DNA of 64,000 nucleotides, from NCBI RefSeq assembly GCF_004362215.1, contig NZ_SNWR01000001.1:3764001-3828000 (forward strand). The letters are read 5' to 3'. The notes beneath the pieces are model-generated. The model saw only the letters and a program-made list of their open reading frames with translations, was not told the origin of the DNA and did no database searches. Positions 14,798 through 24,384 of this stretch are shown in pieces. Source of the stretch: Paractinoplanes brasiliensis. Lineage in GTDB: Bacteria > Actinomycetota > Actinomycetes > Mycobacteriales > Micromonosporaceae. Numbering within the stretch: the first letter of the stretch is position 1; each line of letters starts with the position of its first letter. Made by a program: the position numbers and the translations under genes.

Positions 14798-16369
14798 GTG
14801 ACCGATCAAGCCGCCGCGCCTCCGGGCAAGCTCGACGCCGCGGTGCTCAAGATCGCCGGGGTGGTGGTGCTCGGGGCGATCATGTCGATCCTCGACATCA
14901 CCGTCGTCAGCGTCGCCCTTCCGACCTTCCAGAACGAGTTCAACGCGACCTATGCCGAGGTCGCCTGGACCATGACCGGATACACCCTGGCCCTGGCCAC
15001 GGTGATCCCGCTGAGTGGTTGGGCCGCTGACCGGTTCGGCACCAAACGTCTTTACATGATGGCCCTGCTGCTCTTCACGGCCGGCTCGGTGCTCTGCGCC
15101 ACCGCCGGCTCGATCGAGCAACTGGTCGCGTACCGGGTCCTGCAGGGTCTCGGCGGCGGCATGCTCATGCCGATCGGCATGACGATCATGACTCGTGCGG
15201 CCGGACCGGAGCGGATCGGCCGGCTCATGGCCGTGCTCGGTGTGCCGATGCTGCTCGGCCCGATCGGCGGCCCGATCCTGGGCGGCTGGCTGATCGAGGC
15301 GGCGAGCTGGCACTGGGTCTTCCTGATCAACCTGCCGATCGGTGTCATCGCGCTGATCTACGCGCAGCTCGCGCTGCCCAAGGACGAGCCGCACGCGTCG
15401 GAGTCCTTCGACTTCGTCGGCATGCTGATGCTCTCGCCCGGTCTGGCCCTGTTCCTGTACGGCGTCTCGTCGCTGCCCGAGGAGGGCACGATCACGGCGA
15501 CCAAGGTGTGGGTGACCATGCTGGTCGGCGCGCTGCTGGTGATCAGCTTCGTCTTCTACTCGTTCCGGCCCAAGCACCCGCTGCTCGACCTGCGGCTGCT
15601 GAAGAACCGCAACCTGAGCGTGGCGTCGATCTCGCTGTTCGTCTTCGTGATCGCGTTCATGGGCGCCGGCCTGCTCTTCCCGAGCTACTTCCTGCAGGTG
15701 CGCGGCGAGTCGACGCTCGACGCCGGTCTGCTGATGGCGCCGCAGGGCATCGGCGCGGTGCTGACCATGCCGATCGCGGGCATGCTGGCCGACAAGATCC
15801 CGGTCGGGCGCACGGTGCCGTTCGCGATGACGCTGATCGCCGTCGGGTTCTTCGGTTTCACCCAGGTCGGCACCGATACGTCGTACCTGTTCCTGTGCGG
15901 TTCGCTGTTCGTGATGGGCCTCGGCATGGGCGGCACGATGATGCCGATCATGACCTCGGCGCTGCGCACGCTGCAACCGGTGCAGGTGGCCCGCGGCTCG
16001 ACGCTGGTCAACATCCTGCAGCAGATCGGTGGCTCGATCGGCACCGCGATCATGTCGGTGATTCTGACCAGCCGGCTCAACGGCTCCGCGCCCGTTCCGG
16101 GGCTGAACAACCCGCAGACCGGCGAGCCCATCACCGAGGCCGGCGCGGCGATCGCCAACAACCAGGGCGCGAACATCCCGCTGCCGCCGGAGATCCTGCA
16201 GCGTGGTCTGCAGTACGCGGCCGACTCGTTCTCGACCACGTTCTGGGTCGGCTTCGCGCTGGTGCTGGCGACGTTCATCCCGATCGCGTTCCTGCCGCGC
16301 AAGCGTCGCGCGACCCCGCCCGGCGCTCCGGGTGAGCCCGCGGTCGAGGCGCCGATCTTGATGCACTGA
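14798..16369 (+). CDS. DHA2-family multidrug MFS exporter
   Basis: A 14-helix drug:proton antiporter of the EmrB/QacA group, 523 residues. LDITVVSVALPTFQ is the DHA2 helix-1 signature. Motif A is present as GWAADRFGTKRLY and motif C as GPIGGPILGGWLI. GTG at 14798 follows gggggag, which fixes the start well inside a longer open frame. The end is a cytoplasmic basic and proline-rich tail. The substrate is unknown. It is probably controlled by the BlaI-type repressor upstream and ends at a strong terminator. Confidence 0.88.
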   Translation: MTDQAAAPPGKLDAAVLKIAGVVVLGAIMSILDITVVSVALPTFQNEFNATYAEVAWTMTGYTLALATVIPLSGWAADRFGTKRLYMMALLLFTAGSVLCATAGSIEQLVAYRVLQGLGGGMLMPIGMTIMTRAAGPERIGRLMAVLGVPMLLGPIGGPILGGWLIEAASWHWVFLINLPIGVIALIYAQLALPKDEPHASESFDFVGMLMLSPGLALFLYGVSSLPEEGTITATKVWVTMLVGALLVISFVFYSFRPKHPLLDLRLLKNRNLSVASISLFVFVIAFMGAGLLFPSYFLQVRGESTLDAGLLMAPQGIGAVLTMPIAGMLADKIPVGRTVPFAMTLIAVGFFGFTQVGTDTSYLFLCGSLFVMGLGMGGTMMPIMTSALRTLQPVQVARGSTLVNILQQIGGSIGTAIMSVILTSRLNGSAPVPGLNNPQTGEPITEAGAAIANNQGANIPLPPEILQRGLQYAADSFSTTFWVGFALVLATFIPIAFLPRKRRATPPGAPGEPAVEAPILMH

Positions 16370-16372
16370 AAT

Positions 16373-16413
16373 AACAACGCCCCCGTCTCCTGCTCGGAGG
16401 CGGGGGCGTTGTT
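16373..16413 (+). terminator. intrinsic terminator after the DHA2 exporter
   Basis: An 18 bp stem (16373-16390 with 16396-16413) has one G:U pair and a five-base loop tgctc. The 3' arm ends in cgttgtt. Its GC-rich core resembles the terminator after the nuclease gene downstream (21350-21384). Confidence 0.85.
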
Positions 16414-16571
16414 ACAAAGGCGGACAACGGGCCCGGCCAAAACGATCGATAAGGGTCGCTGTACCCGGCATTTACCTGCAGCAATGCTCAACCGTTACCC
16501 GAAAGAGAATCGATCGTCACGCTCCTTCCCTAGCCTCCGGCGAATCACCTGCTCCCGGAGGAAAATCTTCC

Positions 16572-19500
16572 ATGCATCGATATCTGCGCGGCGGGCCTTC
16601 CGCGGCGGCGTTACGAGCGATCGGCGCTGCCGCGCTCGCGACCGCGATCGGCGTGAGCCTGGCCGGACAGGCCGTGGCCGCCGCACCGGGCGACCCGTTC
16701 ATCAGCGAGATCCACTACGACAACGCCGGCGCCGACAGCGGTGAGGCGATCGAGGTGCAGGCCCCGGCCGGCACCGACCTGACCGGCTGGCAGATCGTCC
16801 TCTACAACGGCAGCGGCGGCGCGCCCTACAACACGGCGACGCTCAACGGCGCGGTCCCGGCGGCCGGCGTGGTCGTGCAGAACTACCCGGTCAACGGCAT
16901 CCAGAACGGCGCGCCCGACGGTGTGGCCCTGGTGAAGCCGGACGGCTCGGTGGCCGAGTTCCTCAGCTACGAGGGCGTCCTGACCGCCGTCGGCGGCCCG
17001 GCCAACGGCCAGGCCAGCACCGACATCGGCGTCTCCGAGCCCGACTCGACTCCGGTCGGGCACTCGCTGCAGAAGATCGACGGCGAGTGGAAGGCGCCGG
17101 CGGCCTCGAGCTTCGGCACGGTCAACTCGGCGACCACCGACCCGGAGGACCCGCCGGCCACCTGCGACACCGCCGTCACCCACACGATCGCGCAGGTGCA
17201 GGGCACCGGCGCCGCCACTCCGGTGGCCAACACCAAGGTCACCGTCGAGGGTGTCGTGACCGCCGACCACCGCACGGGCGGCTACAACGGCGTCTACGTG
17301 CAGACCGCCGGCACCGGTGGGGACCGCCCGGTCGAGGCCGGCGCCGCCTCGGACGCGGTGTTCGTCTTCTTCGGCTCGGCCGCAAACGCGCCGGCGGTCG
17401 CGATCGGCGACAAGGTGCGGGTCACCGGCACGGTCACCGAGTTCAACGGCCTCACCGAGATCACCACCACCGCGAAGAGCGACACCGCAGTCTGTGCGAG
17501 CGGCGTCGCGCTGCCCGCCCCGGTGGCGCTGAGCCTGCCGCTGGACGACGCGGCCCGCGAGTCGGTCGAGTCGATGCTGGTCGCGCCGGTCGGGGCGTAC
17601 ACGGTCTCGGACGTCTTCAACGTCAACCGGTTCGGCGAGATCATCCTGGCCGCCGGCAACGAGGTCGCCAAGATCCCGACCGACCTGGCCCGCCCGGGCA
17701 CTGCCGAGGCCAACGCGATCAAGGCCGGCAACAAGGCCCGCCGGATCCTGGTCGACGACGGCCGCACCACGAACCTGGCCGACGCCGGGCTCGCGCCGGC
17801 CTACCTGACCAAGGACAACCCGGTCCGGGTCGGCGACGCCGTCGAGAAGTTCGGCCCGAGCGTGCTGAGCTTCGGCTTCAACGAGTGGCGCCTGCAGCCC
17901 ACCGACCCGGCCGCGCTGCAGACCACCTTCAAGGACACCAACCCCCGTACGCCGGCCCCGGTCGACGTCGGCGGGGACATCCGCGTGGCCAGCTTCAACG
18001 TGCTCAACTACTTCGTCCACTTCGGTGGCGAGGCCCGCGGCGCCGAGGACCCGGCCGCGCTGGCCAGGCAGCAGGCGAAGATCGTCTCGGCGATCAGCGC
18101 GCTGGACGCCGACGTCGTCGCGCTCATGGAGATCGAGAACTCGGTCCGCTTCGAGCCGGACGACCCCCAGGTGGCCCTGAAGACGCTGGTCGGTGCGTTG
18201 AACGCGAAGGACGGCGCGGGCACGTGGGACTACGTGCGCTCGCCGGCCGAGCTGCCGGGCGCCGAGCAGCAGGACTTCATCACCACGGCGATCATCTTCA
18301 AACCGGCCGCTGTCGCCCCGAAGGGCGCCGCGCGTTCGGTCAACGACGAGACCGTGTGGTCGAACGCGCGGGAGCCGATCGCGCAGACCTTCACGGCCGG
18401 CTCGGCGACCTTCACCGTCGTGGCGAACCACTTCAAGTCCAAGAGCGCGTCGACCCCGCCGAGCGGGGACAACGTGGACACCGGGGACGGGCAGGGCGCG
18501 TACAACGGTGACCGCAAGCGGCAGGCCGCCGCGCTCGCCGCGTTCGTCGAGTCGCTCGGGACCTCGGACGTGCTCCTGCTGGGCGACTTCAACGCGTACA
18601 GCCAGGAGGACCCGATTCAGGTGCTCGCCGATGCGGGTTACCGGAACATCGCCGGCGCCGACGAGAAGTCGTACGTCTTCGGCGGTGAGTCCGGTTCGCT
18701 CGACCACGCGCTGGCCAGCGCCTCGCTCGCGTCCAAGGTGACCGGCGTGGACGTCTGGAACATCAACTCGGTCGAGTCGTTCGCCTACCAGTACGACGGT
18801 TACGCGCCGTTCTACGACGACGGGCCGTACCGGGCCAGCGACCACGACCCCGTGGTGGTCGGCCTCAAGACCCAGGCCACCGGCCCGGTCGACCTGCAGC
18901 TGCTCAGCATCAACGACTTCCACGGCCGCCTCGAGCAGCCGTCGGCCGGCAACGGTGGCGCGGCCCAGCTCGTCGGCATGGTCAACCAGCTGCGCGAGGC
19001 CAACCCGAACACGGCGTGGGTCTCGGCCGGCGACAACATCGGCGCGTCGACCTTCATCTCGGCCATCGACGCCGACAACCCGACGATCGACGTGCTCAAC
19101 GCGGGCAAGCTGGCCGTCTCGGCGGTCGGCAACCACGAGTTCGACAAGGGCCTGGCCGACCTGCTGGGCCGGGTCGAGGACAGGGCCGACTTCCCGTACC
19201 TGGCGGCCAACGTCTACAAGGACGGTCAGCGGGTGCTGCCCGGCTACAGCGTGCAGACGCTGGGCGGCGTCAAGGTGGGCTACATCGGCGTGGTCACCGA
19301 GCAGACCGCTTCGCTGGTCAGCCCCGACGGCATCGCCGGTGTCGAGTTCCACGACCCGGTGGCCGAGGCCAACACCCTGGCGGCGCAGCTCTCCGACGGC
19401 AACCAGGCCAACGGCGAGGCCGACGTGCTCGTGCTGCTGGCCCACGAGGGCGCGGCGACCGAGAACATCGGCTCGGCGGCGGCGCTGCAGGCCGACCCGG

Positions 19501-21338
19501 TCTTCGGCGACTTCACCCGGGTGAACGCCGAGATCGACGCCATCTTCAGCGGGCACACCCACCAGCCGTACGCGTTCGAGGTTCCCGTTCCGGGCACCGA
19601 CCGGACCCGTCCGGTGATCCAGGCCGAGGACTACGGCCTGCGGGTCGGCAAGGCGGTCCTCACGGTCGACCCGGCCACCAAGTCGGTCACCGCGTCGACG
19701 GCAGAGCTGCTCGACGTGACCGGTTACCCGGCCGACGCCGCGGTCGCCAGCATCGTGGCCCAGGCAAAGGTCAACGCCGACGAGCTGGGCAAGCAGCCGC
19801 TCGGCAAGATCACGGCGGACATCAAGCGGGCCTACACCGCCGCGGGTGCCGAGGACAGGGGCGCCGAGTCGGTGCTGGGCAACTTCATCGCCGACGTGCA
19901 GCTCGACCAGACCAGCGCGCCCGGACGCGGAGGCGCTCAGATCGCCTTCATGAACCCGGGTGGTCTGCGGGCCGACCTGCTCTACGGGGCCGACGGCACG
20001 GTCACCTACGCCAACGCGTTCTCGGTGCAGCCCTTCAGCAACGACGTGATCACCCAGACCCTGACCGGCGCGCAGATCAAGCAGGTGCTCGAGGAGCAGT
20101 GGCAGCCGGAGGGCGCGTCCCGCCCGGTGCTGCACCTCGGCTCGTCCAAGGGGCTGACCTACTCGTACGACGTCAGTCGGCCGCGGGGCTCGAAGATCAT
20201 CGCGTCGAGTCTCAAGCTGAACGGCGTCGTGCTCAACCCGACCGGCACCTACCGGGTCACGACCAACTCGTTCCTGGCCGCGGGCGGCGACAACTTCACC
20301 ACCCTCGGGCAGGGCGCCAACCGCGTGACCACCGGCGACAACGACCTGACCATGCTGGTCAACTACTTCGCCGCCAACTCGCCGGTCACTGCCGACCCCG
20401 CGCCGCGCAGCACCCCCGGCACGGCCACCCCGGACGACACCACGCCGCCGACCGGCACGTTCAAGCTGGGCGCCACAGCGCTCTGGGCGGGTCAGACGGT
20501 GACGCTGAACCAGGTCGCCCTGGCCGACGACGTCAGCCCCGCTGACAAGATCAAGAGGGTGGTGACCTGGGGCGACGGCTCCACTTCGGAGGGCCTGACC
20601 CACACGTACGCCAAGGCCGGCAACTACACCGTCTCGGTGCAGCTGACCGACGAGGCGGGCAACACGGCGGCGGCGACCATCCAGGGCGCCGCGGTCGTCA
20701 TGGTCACGGCCCAGCCGAAGGGCACGTACCTGCTTGCCCCGCAGTCGATCTGGGTCTCGCAGTCCACCGTGCTCACCGTGACAAAGGTCAACGGCGCGTC
20801 GAAGCTTGTCGTCAACTGGGGTGACGGCAACTCGTCCGACATGTCGGCCAACGGCTCGCTGGTCTCGCGCGCCTACACCAAGGCCGGCACCTTCACGGTG
20901 ACGGTCACGCCGCACAACGCGGCCGGCGCGGGTACTGCGGTCAAGGCCGGCACGGTCAAGGTCACGGCCGACACGTACGCCCCGACCGTGTACTTCGTAC
21001 CGCCGCTGATCCCGTCGGTGGCGTCCTCGTGGCGCTCCCTGAACGGCCTGACCGGCGACACCGGCACGGGAGTCGCCACGGTCTCGGCCACGCTGATCCA
21101 GGAGCGTGCCGGTAAGTGGCACTACTTCGACGGCGGCAAGTGGGTCAGGGCGGCGTCGCAGTCCGAGGCCGCGGCCAAGGCCAAGGTCCTGACCGACACC
21201 CCGCTGCCGATCATCGGCGTGTGGAGCATCGCGCTCAAGGGCGTCGAGAAGGGCACCCTGAAGGTCACCTATTGGGCGACCGACCGGGCCGGCAACTCCT
21301 CGGCCAAGCAGTCCTACACGGCGAAGATCACCAAGTAA
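16572..21338 (+). CDS. secreted multidomain nuclease/5'-nucleotidase (ExeM/NucH plus UshA)
   Basis: A 1588-residue exported protein. A signal peptide (1-38, ending AVAA) is followed by a lamin-tail domain (about 43-190) and an OB-like segment (about 200-330). An endonuclease/exonuclease/phosphatase domain occupies about 467-765 (ASFNVLNYF, ALMEIENS, LLLGDFNAYSQEDP, SDHDPVVVGL). A metallophosphatase/5'-nucleotidase occupies about 772-1280 (LLSINDFHGRLE, SAGDNIG, GNHEFDKG, FSGHTHQP, FMNPGGLRADL). Two PKD-like modules and a beta-rich tail follow. Together these could degrade extracellular DNA to nucleotides and then release phosphate. The repeated modules at the end may bind the cell wall or matrix. 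A ggaggaaaat site precedes the ATG. Confidence 0.9.
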   Translation: MHRYLRGGPSAAALRAIGAAALATAIGVSLAGQAVAAAPGDPFISEIHYDNAGADSGEAIEVQAPAGTDLTGWQIVLYNGSGGAPYNTATLNGAVPAAGVVVQNYPVNGIQNGAPDGVALVKPDGSVAEFLSYEGVLTAVGGPANGQASTDIGVSEPDSTPVGHSLQKIDGEWKAPAASSFGTVNSATTDPEDPPATCDTAVTHTIAQVQGTGAATPVANTKVTVEGVVTADHRTGGYNGVYVQTAGTGGDRPVEAGAASDAVFVFFGSAANAPAVAIGDKVRVTGTVTEFNGLTEITTTAKSDTAVCASGVALPAPVALSLPLDDAARESVESMLVAPVGAYTVSDVFNVNRFGEIILAAGNEVAKIPTDLARPGTAEANAIKAGNKARRILVDDGRTTNLADAGLAPAYLTKDNPVRVGDAVEKFGPSVLSFGFNEWRLQPTDPAALQTTFKDTNPRTPAPVDVGGDIRVASFNVLNYFVHFGGEARGAEDPAALARQQAKIVSAISALDADVVALMEIENSVRFEPDDPQVALKTLVGALNAKDGAGTWDYVRSPAELPGAEQQDFITTAIIFKPAAVAPKGAARSVNDETVWSNAREPIAQTFTAGSATFTVVANHFKSKSASTPPSGDNVDTGDGQGAYNGDRKRQAAALAAFVESLGTSDVLLLGDFNAYSQEDPIQVLADAGYRNIAGADEKSYVFGGESGSLDHALASASLASKVTGVDVWNINSVESFAYQYDGYAPFYDDGPYRASDHDPVVVGLKTQATGPVDLQLLSINDFHGRLEQPSAGNGGAAQLVGMVNQLREANPNTAWVSAGDNIGASTFISAIDADNPTIDVLNAGKLAVSAVGNHEFDKGLADLLGRVEDRADFPYLAANVYKDGQRVLPGYSVQTLGGVKVGYIGVVTEQTASLVSPDGIAGVEFHDPVAEANTLAAQLSDGNQANGEADVLVLLAHEGAATENIGSAAALQADPVFGDFTRVNAEIDAIFSGHTHQPYAFEVPVPGTDRTRPVIQAEDYGLRVGKAVLTVDPATKSVTASTAELLDVTGYPADAAVASIVAQAKVNADELGKQPLGKITADIKRAYTAAGAEDRGAESVLGNFIADVQLDQTSAPGRGGAQIAFMNPGGLRADLLYGADGTVTYANAFSVQPFSNDVITQTLTGAQIKQVLEEQWQPEGASRPVLHLGSSKGLTYSYDVSRPRGSKIIASSLKLNGVVLNPTGTYRVTTNSFLAAGGDNFTTLGQGANRVTTGDNDLTMLVNYFAANSPVTADPAPRSTPGTATPDDTTPPTGTFKLGATALWAGQTVTLNQVALADDVSPADKIKRVVTWGDGSTSEGLTHTYAKAGNYTVSVQLTDEAGNTAAATIQGAAVVMVTAQPKGTYLLAPQSIWVSQSTVLTVTKVNGASKLVVNWGDGNSSDMSANGSLVSRAYTKAGTFTVTVTPHNAAGAGTAVKAGTVKVTADTYAPTVYFVPPLIPSVASSWRSLNGLTGDTGTGVATVSATLIQERAGKWHYFDGGKWVRAASQSEAAAKAKVLTDTPLPIIGVWSIALKGVEKGTLKVTYWATDRAGNSSAKQSYTAKITK

Positions 21339-21349
21339 CACCCCACGCG

Positions 21350-21384
21350 ATGGCCCCCGTCTCCTCGGTGGAGGCGGGGGCCAT
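21350..21384 (+). terminator. intrinsic terminator after the nuclease gene
   Basis: ATGGCCCCCGTCTCC (21350-21364) pairs with GGAGGCGGGGGCCAT (21370-21384) around a five-base loop. A 12 bp palindrome, ATTCACGTGAAT (21383-21394), overlaps its 3' foot. Confidence 0.85.
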
Positions 21385-21631
21385 TCACGTGAATCGCGTT
21401 TCCGGTGGCGTGAATGAATGCATACATAGGCAAGCGACGACAGTTAGACGGTTGCCGAATCAACGACAGAGGTATTGACATGTGAATGTGCAACGGAGGG
21501 CCCGCCGAATGTATCGGATCCCTCTTGGCGAGCGGTCCGGGCATCGGTTACGTTGAGAAAACCGTATCCGTGCGGAGATCTCGACAACGCCCGAACTGAC
21601 CTGCTCAGACGGCCATCCGGGGAGTCGTACC

Positions 21632-23080
21632 GTGACCGATTCACCCCCACTCGAGCTGACCCCCAGAATGGAACCGGTCATCCAATCGGTTCTCGCCGAG
21701 AACGCGCTCCTGCACCAGCTGGCGGACGGACTCGGCTCGCCCCTCAACATCGTGCTGCCCGAGGCTCTGGCCCCCAATGTGGAGTCTTTCCGAGCGGTCT
21801 ATCGGCGGCATCGGCTGCGTGGCCACATCTATTTCGCCCATAAGGCGAACCGTTCCGCGGCGCTGCTGCGGCAGCTGGCCGCCACCGAGGCCGGGGTCGA
21901 CGTGGCCTCCCTGGCCGAGCTGCAGCACGCGCTCGGTGCCGGCTTCACCCCCGACCGGGTGATCGCCACCGGGCCGAAGAACCGGGAGTTCCTCTGGCTG
22001 GCCGCGCGCACCGGCGTGCTGGTCAACGCCGACTCGCTCGACGAGGTGAGCGAGCTCGCCGCCCTGGTCGCGGTCGACCGCCTGCCCCGTGTACGGGTCA
22101 TGGTGCGGCTGTCCGGGTTCGCCTCGCACGGCGTACGGCTGATCAGCCGGCGCAGCCGCTTCGGGGTGCCGGCCGACCGGCCGGCCGAGGCGCTCGACCG
22201 GCTCGAGAAGCACGCCGACCAGCTGGAACTCGTCGGGGTCGCGTACCACCTCGACACCATCGGGCAGCCCGAGAAGGCTGTCGCGCTGGAGGGCTGCCTG
22301 GCCGCGATCGACGAGTGCCGCCGCCGGGACGTCGGGGCCTGGTCGATCGACATCGGCGGCGGGTTCGGCGTCAACTACCTCGCCGACGCCGGGCAGTGGG
22401 AGCGTTACACGTCGGAGCTGGCCCAGGCCGTGCTCGGGCGGCGGCCGCCGATGACCTGGAACGGGCACGGGTACGGGCTGCGCAACGAAGGCGGGACCCT
22501 GCGCGGGGCGCTCGGGTTGTATCCCGCGTACCGGCCGGTCTCCGGGCCCGGTTATCTCGACCAGCTGCTCGCCACGCCGGCCCCGGAACAGCGCAGGCCC
22601 CTGGGTGAGCTGCTGCTCGACAGCATGATCGACCTGGACATCGAGCCGGGGCGGGCGCTGCTCGACCAGTGCGGCCTGGTGTTGAGCCGGGTGCTCGAGG
22701 TGCGTACGGAATCCTCGGGTCTGCTGGTCCGGCTGGAGATGAACGCCCGCGACGTGAGCCTCGAGGAGCACGGCGTGCTGATGGATCCGGTTCTCGTCGG
22801 GCGTGCCGAGGACGAGCCCACCGAGGTCTTCCTGCTCGGCAACCTCTGCCTGGAGTCCGACCTGATCACCCGTCGCAAGGTGACCCTGTCCGCCCGGCCC
22901 CGGCCCGGTGACCTGCTCGCCTTCGTCAACACGGCCGGCTACTTCATGGACTTCAGCGCCACCGCAGCCCTGCGCCAGCCGATCGGTCGCAAGGTTGCCC
23001 TCTACCGCGACGACGGCCGGTGGGGCTGGTGCCTCGACGAGCAGTACTGGCCGGTTCACGAGCGCACGGAGGCAGCATGA
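21632..23080 (+). CDS. PLP-dependent decarboxylase, alanine-racemase fold (Y4yA/LysA-like)
   Basis: A 482-residue fold-type III PLP enzyme related to diaminopimelate and ornithine decarboxylases. The PLP lysine is K71 in YFAHKANRS. The phosphate-binding glycines are in DIGGGFGVNYL, and the C-terminal active-site motif is LCLESDLI. It is longer than LysA, and an insertion around NGHGYGLRNEGGTLRGAL resembles Y4yA-type enzymes (remembered similarity, moderate confidence). GTG start with ggggag upstream. Its stop overlaps the next gene by ATGA. Because neighbours make or break C-S bonds, the substrate may be a sulfur- or diamino-containing amino acid rather than diaminopimelate. Confidence 0.75.
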   Translation: MTDSPPLELTPRMEPVIQSVLAENALLHQLADGLGSPLNIVLPEALAPNVESFRAVYRRHRLRGHIYFAHKANRSAALLRQLAATEAGVDVASLAELQHALGAGFTPDRVIATGPKNREFLWLAARTGVLVNADSLDEVSELAALVAVDRLPRVRVMVRLSGFASHGVRLISRRSRFGVPADRPAEALDRLEKHADQLELVGVAYHLDTIGQPEKAVALEGCLAAIDECRRRDVGAWSIDIGGGFGVNYLADAGQWERYTSELAQAVLGRRPPMTWNGHGYGLRNEGGTLRGALGLYPAYRPVSGPGYLDQLLATPAPEQRRPLGELLLDSMIDLDIEPGRALLDQCGLVLSRVLEVRTESSGLLVRLEMNARDVSLEEHGVLMDPVLVGRAEDEPTEVFLLGNLCLESDLITRRKVTLSARPRPGDLLAFVNTAGYFMDFSATAALRQPIGRKVALYRDDGRWGWCLDEQYWPVHERTEAA

Positions 23081-24384
23081 GATACGACGACATGACCGAG
23101 GCGATCGGGAACACGCCGCTGGTGCGCATCGACCCGGCGGTGCACGGCCTGGTCAACATCGACCTCTACGCCAAGATGGAGCTGCTCAACCCGTTCGGCT
23201 CGGTCAAGGACAGGGCCGCCCTGCAGATGATCCGCCCGCTGCTGCCCGGCGCGGCCGAGCGCGGCGACACCGTGGTCGAGCTGTCCAGCGGCAACACGGC
23301 CAAGGCGCTGGCCCTGATCGCCGGGATGCACGGCCTGCCCTTCAAGAGCGTGACCAACCGGATGAAGGTTCCCGAGATCAAGGACCTCTTGCTGCTGCTC
23401 GGGGCCGAGATCGAGGAGCTGCCGGGCCAGGCCGAATGCCTCGACCCGACCGACACCGAGGACCCGCTCTCGCGCATGCACGCCACGCTCAGCGCCAACG
23501 GCAGCGGCTATGTGCACACCGACCAGTACTTCAACGAACGCAACGTCGAGGCGCACCTGCACGGCACCGGGCCCGAGATCGTCAAGGATCTGGACGGCCG
23601 GGCGCCCGACTACTTCGTCGCCTGCGTGGGCACGGCCGGCTCGTCGACCGGGACGGCCCGCGCGCTGCGCCAGCACGACCCCGACGTACGGGTGATCGGG
23701 CTGGTCGCGGCGAAGAGTGACTTCATCCCGGGGATCCGCACGATCGACGAGGTGCACGAGGTGGGGCTGTTCGACCCCGGCGTCTACGACACCCTCGAGA
23801 CGATCACCTCGGACGATGCCATCGACGGGCTGCTGACGCTGGTACGCCGTTGCGGAACCCCGGCCGGACCGACCGGGGGCGGAGCCTTCCAAGGGGCCGT
23901 ACGCCACCTGCGCCCGATCGACGCCACGTTGACCTCGCGCCGGACGGCCGTCTTCATCGTGTGCGACCGGGTCGAGAGCTACCTGAGCTATTTGCGGGAA
24001 CGCCGTCCCGCGCTGTTCGGCCGGCCCTCACGCCGCAACGACGTGTCCACGCTGACGGCGGAGGAGATCGCCGCGGCGCCGACGGTCGGCGTCGAGGAGG
24101 CGTCGCGCCGGCCCGGGCTGATCATCGACCTGCGCAACCCGCACGCGTACCGCGCGTTGCACATCGACGGGTCGATCAACATCGTCGACGAGCTGTTCGC
24201 CGAGCTGCTCCACGGTGGACTGCCGTTCGGGCGGCGGCAACCGGTGCTGCTGGTCTGCCCGGTCGGCGAGAAGTCGGCCCGGTACGCCGCGCTGCTGCGC
24301 CGGATGGGACACCTCGAGGTGCGGTCGCTGGCCGGCGGGGTCATCGCCTGGCGGGACGCGGGTGCTCGGCTGGTGCGTGACTGA
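23077..24384 (+). CDS. cysteine synthase-like PLP enzyme fused to rhodanese
   Basis: A 435-residue fusion. Residues 1-320 are a fold-type II PLP enzyme of the CysK/CBS/SbnA group. The PLP lysine is K44 in NPFGSVKDRAA, followed by the substrate loop SSGNTAKAL; a TAGSSTG phosphate-binding loop is also present. Residues 345-435 are a rhodanese domain (LIIDLRNPHAYRALHIDGSINI) with the catalytic loop VCPVGEKSARYA. The enzyme half would make a beta-substituted alanine from serine derivatives, and the rhodanese half could supply persulfide sulfur. Both partners overlap it (ATGA upstream, TGATG downstream), so all three proteins are made together. Confidence 0.8.
   Translation: MRYDDMTEAIGNTPLVRIDPAVHGLVNIDLYAKMELLNPFGSVKDRAALQMIRPLLPGAAERGDTVVELSSGNTAKALALIAGMHGLPFKSVTNRMKVPEIKDLLLLLGAEIEELPGQAECLDPTDTEDPLSRMHATLSANGSGYVHTDQYFNERNVEAHLHGTGPEIVKDLDGRAPDYFVACVGTAGSSTGTARALRQHDPDVRVIGLVAAKSDFIPGIRTIDEVHEVGLFDPGVYDTLETITSDDAIDGLLTLVRRCGTPAGPTGGGAFQGAVRHLRPIDATLTSRRTAVFIVCDRVESYLSYLRERRPALFGRPSRRNDVSTLTAEEIAAAPTVGVEEASRRPGLIIDLRNPHAYRALHIDGSINIVDELFAELLHGGLPFGRRQPVLLVCPVGEKSARYAALLRRMGHLEVRSLAGGVIAWRDAGARLVRD

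Noticed and set aside
16611..21341. Open frame of 1576 codons on the strand opposite the nuclease/nucleotidase gene.
   Set aside because: It mirrors the real gene in high-GC DNA, is rich in Arg/Gly/Val/Asp with no domain, and the plus-strand frame has clear catalytic motifs.
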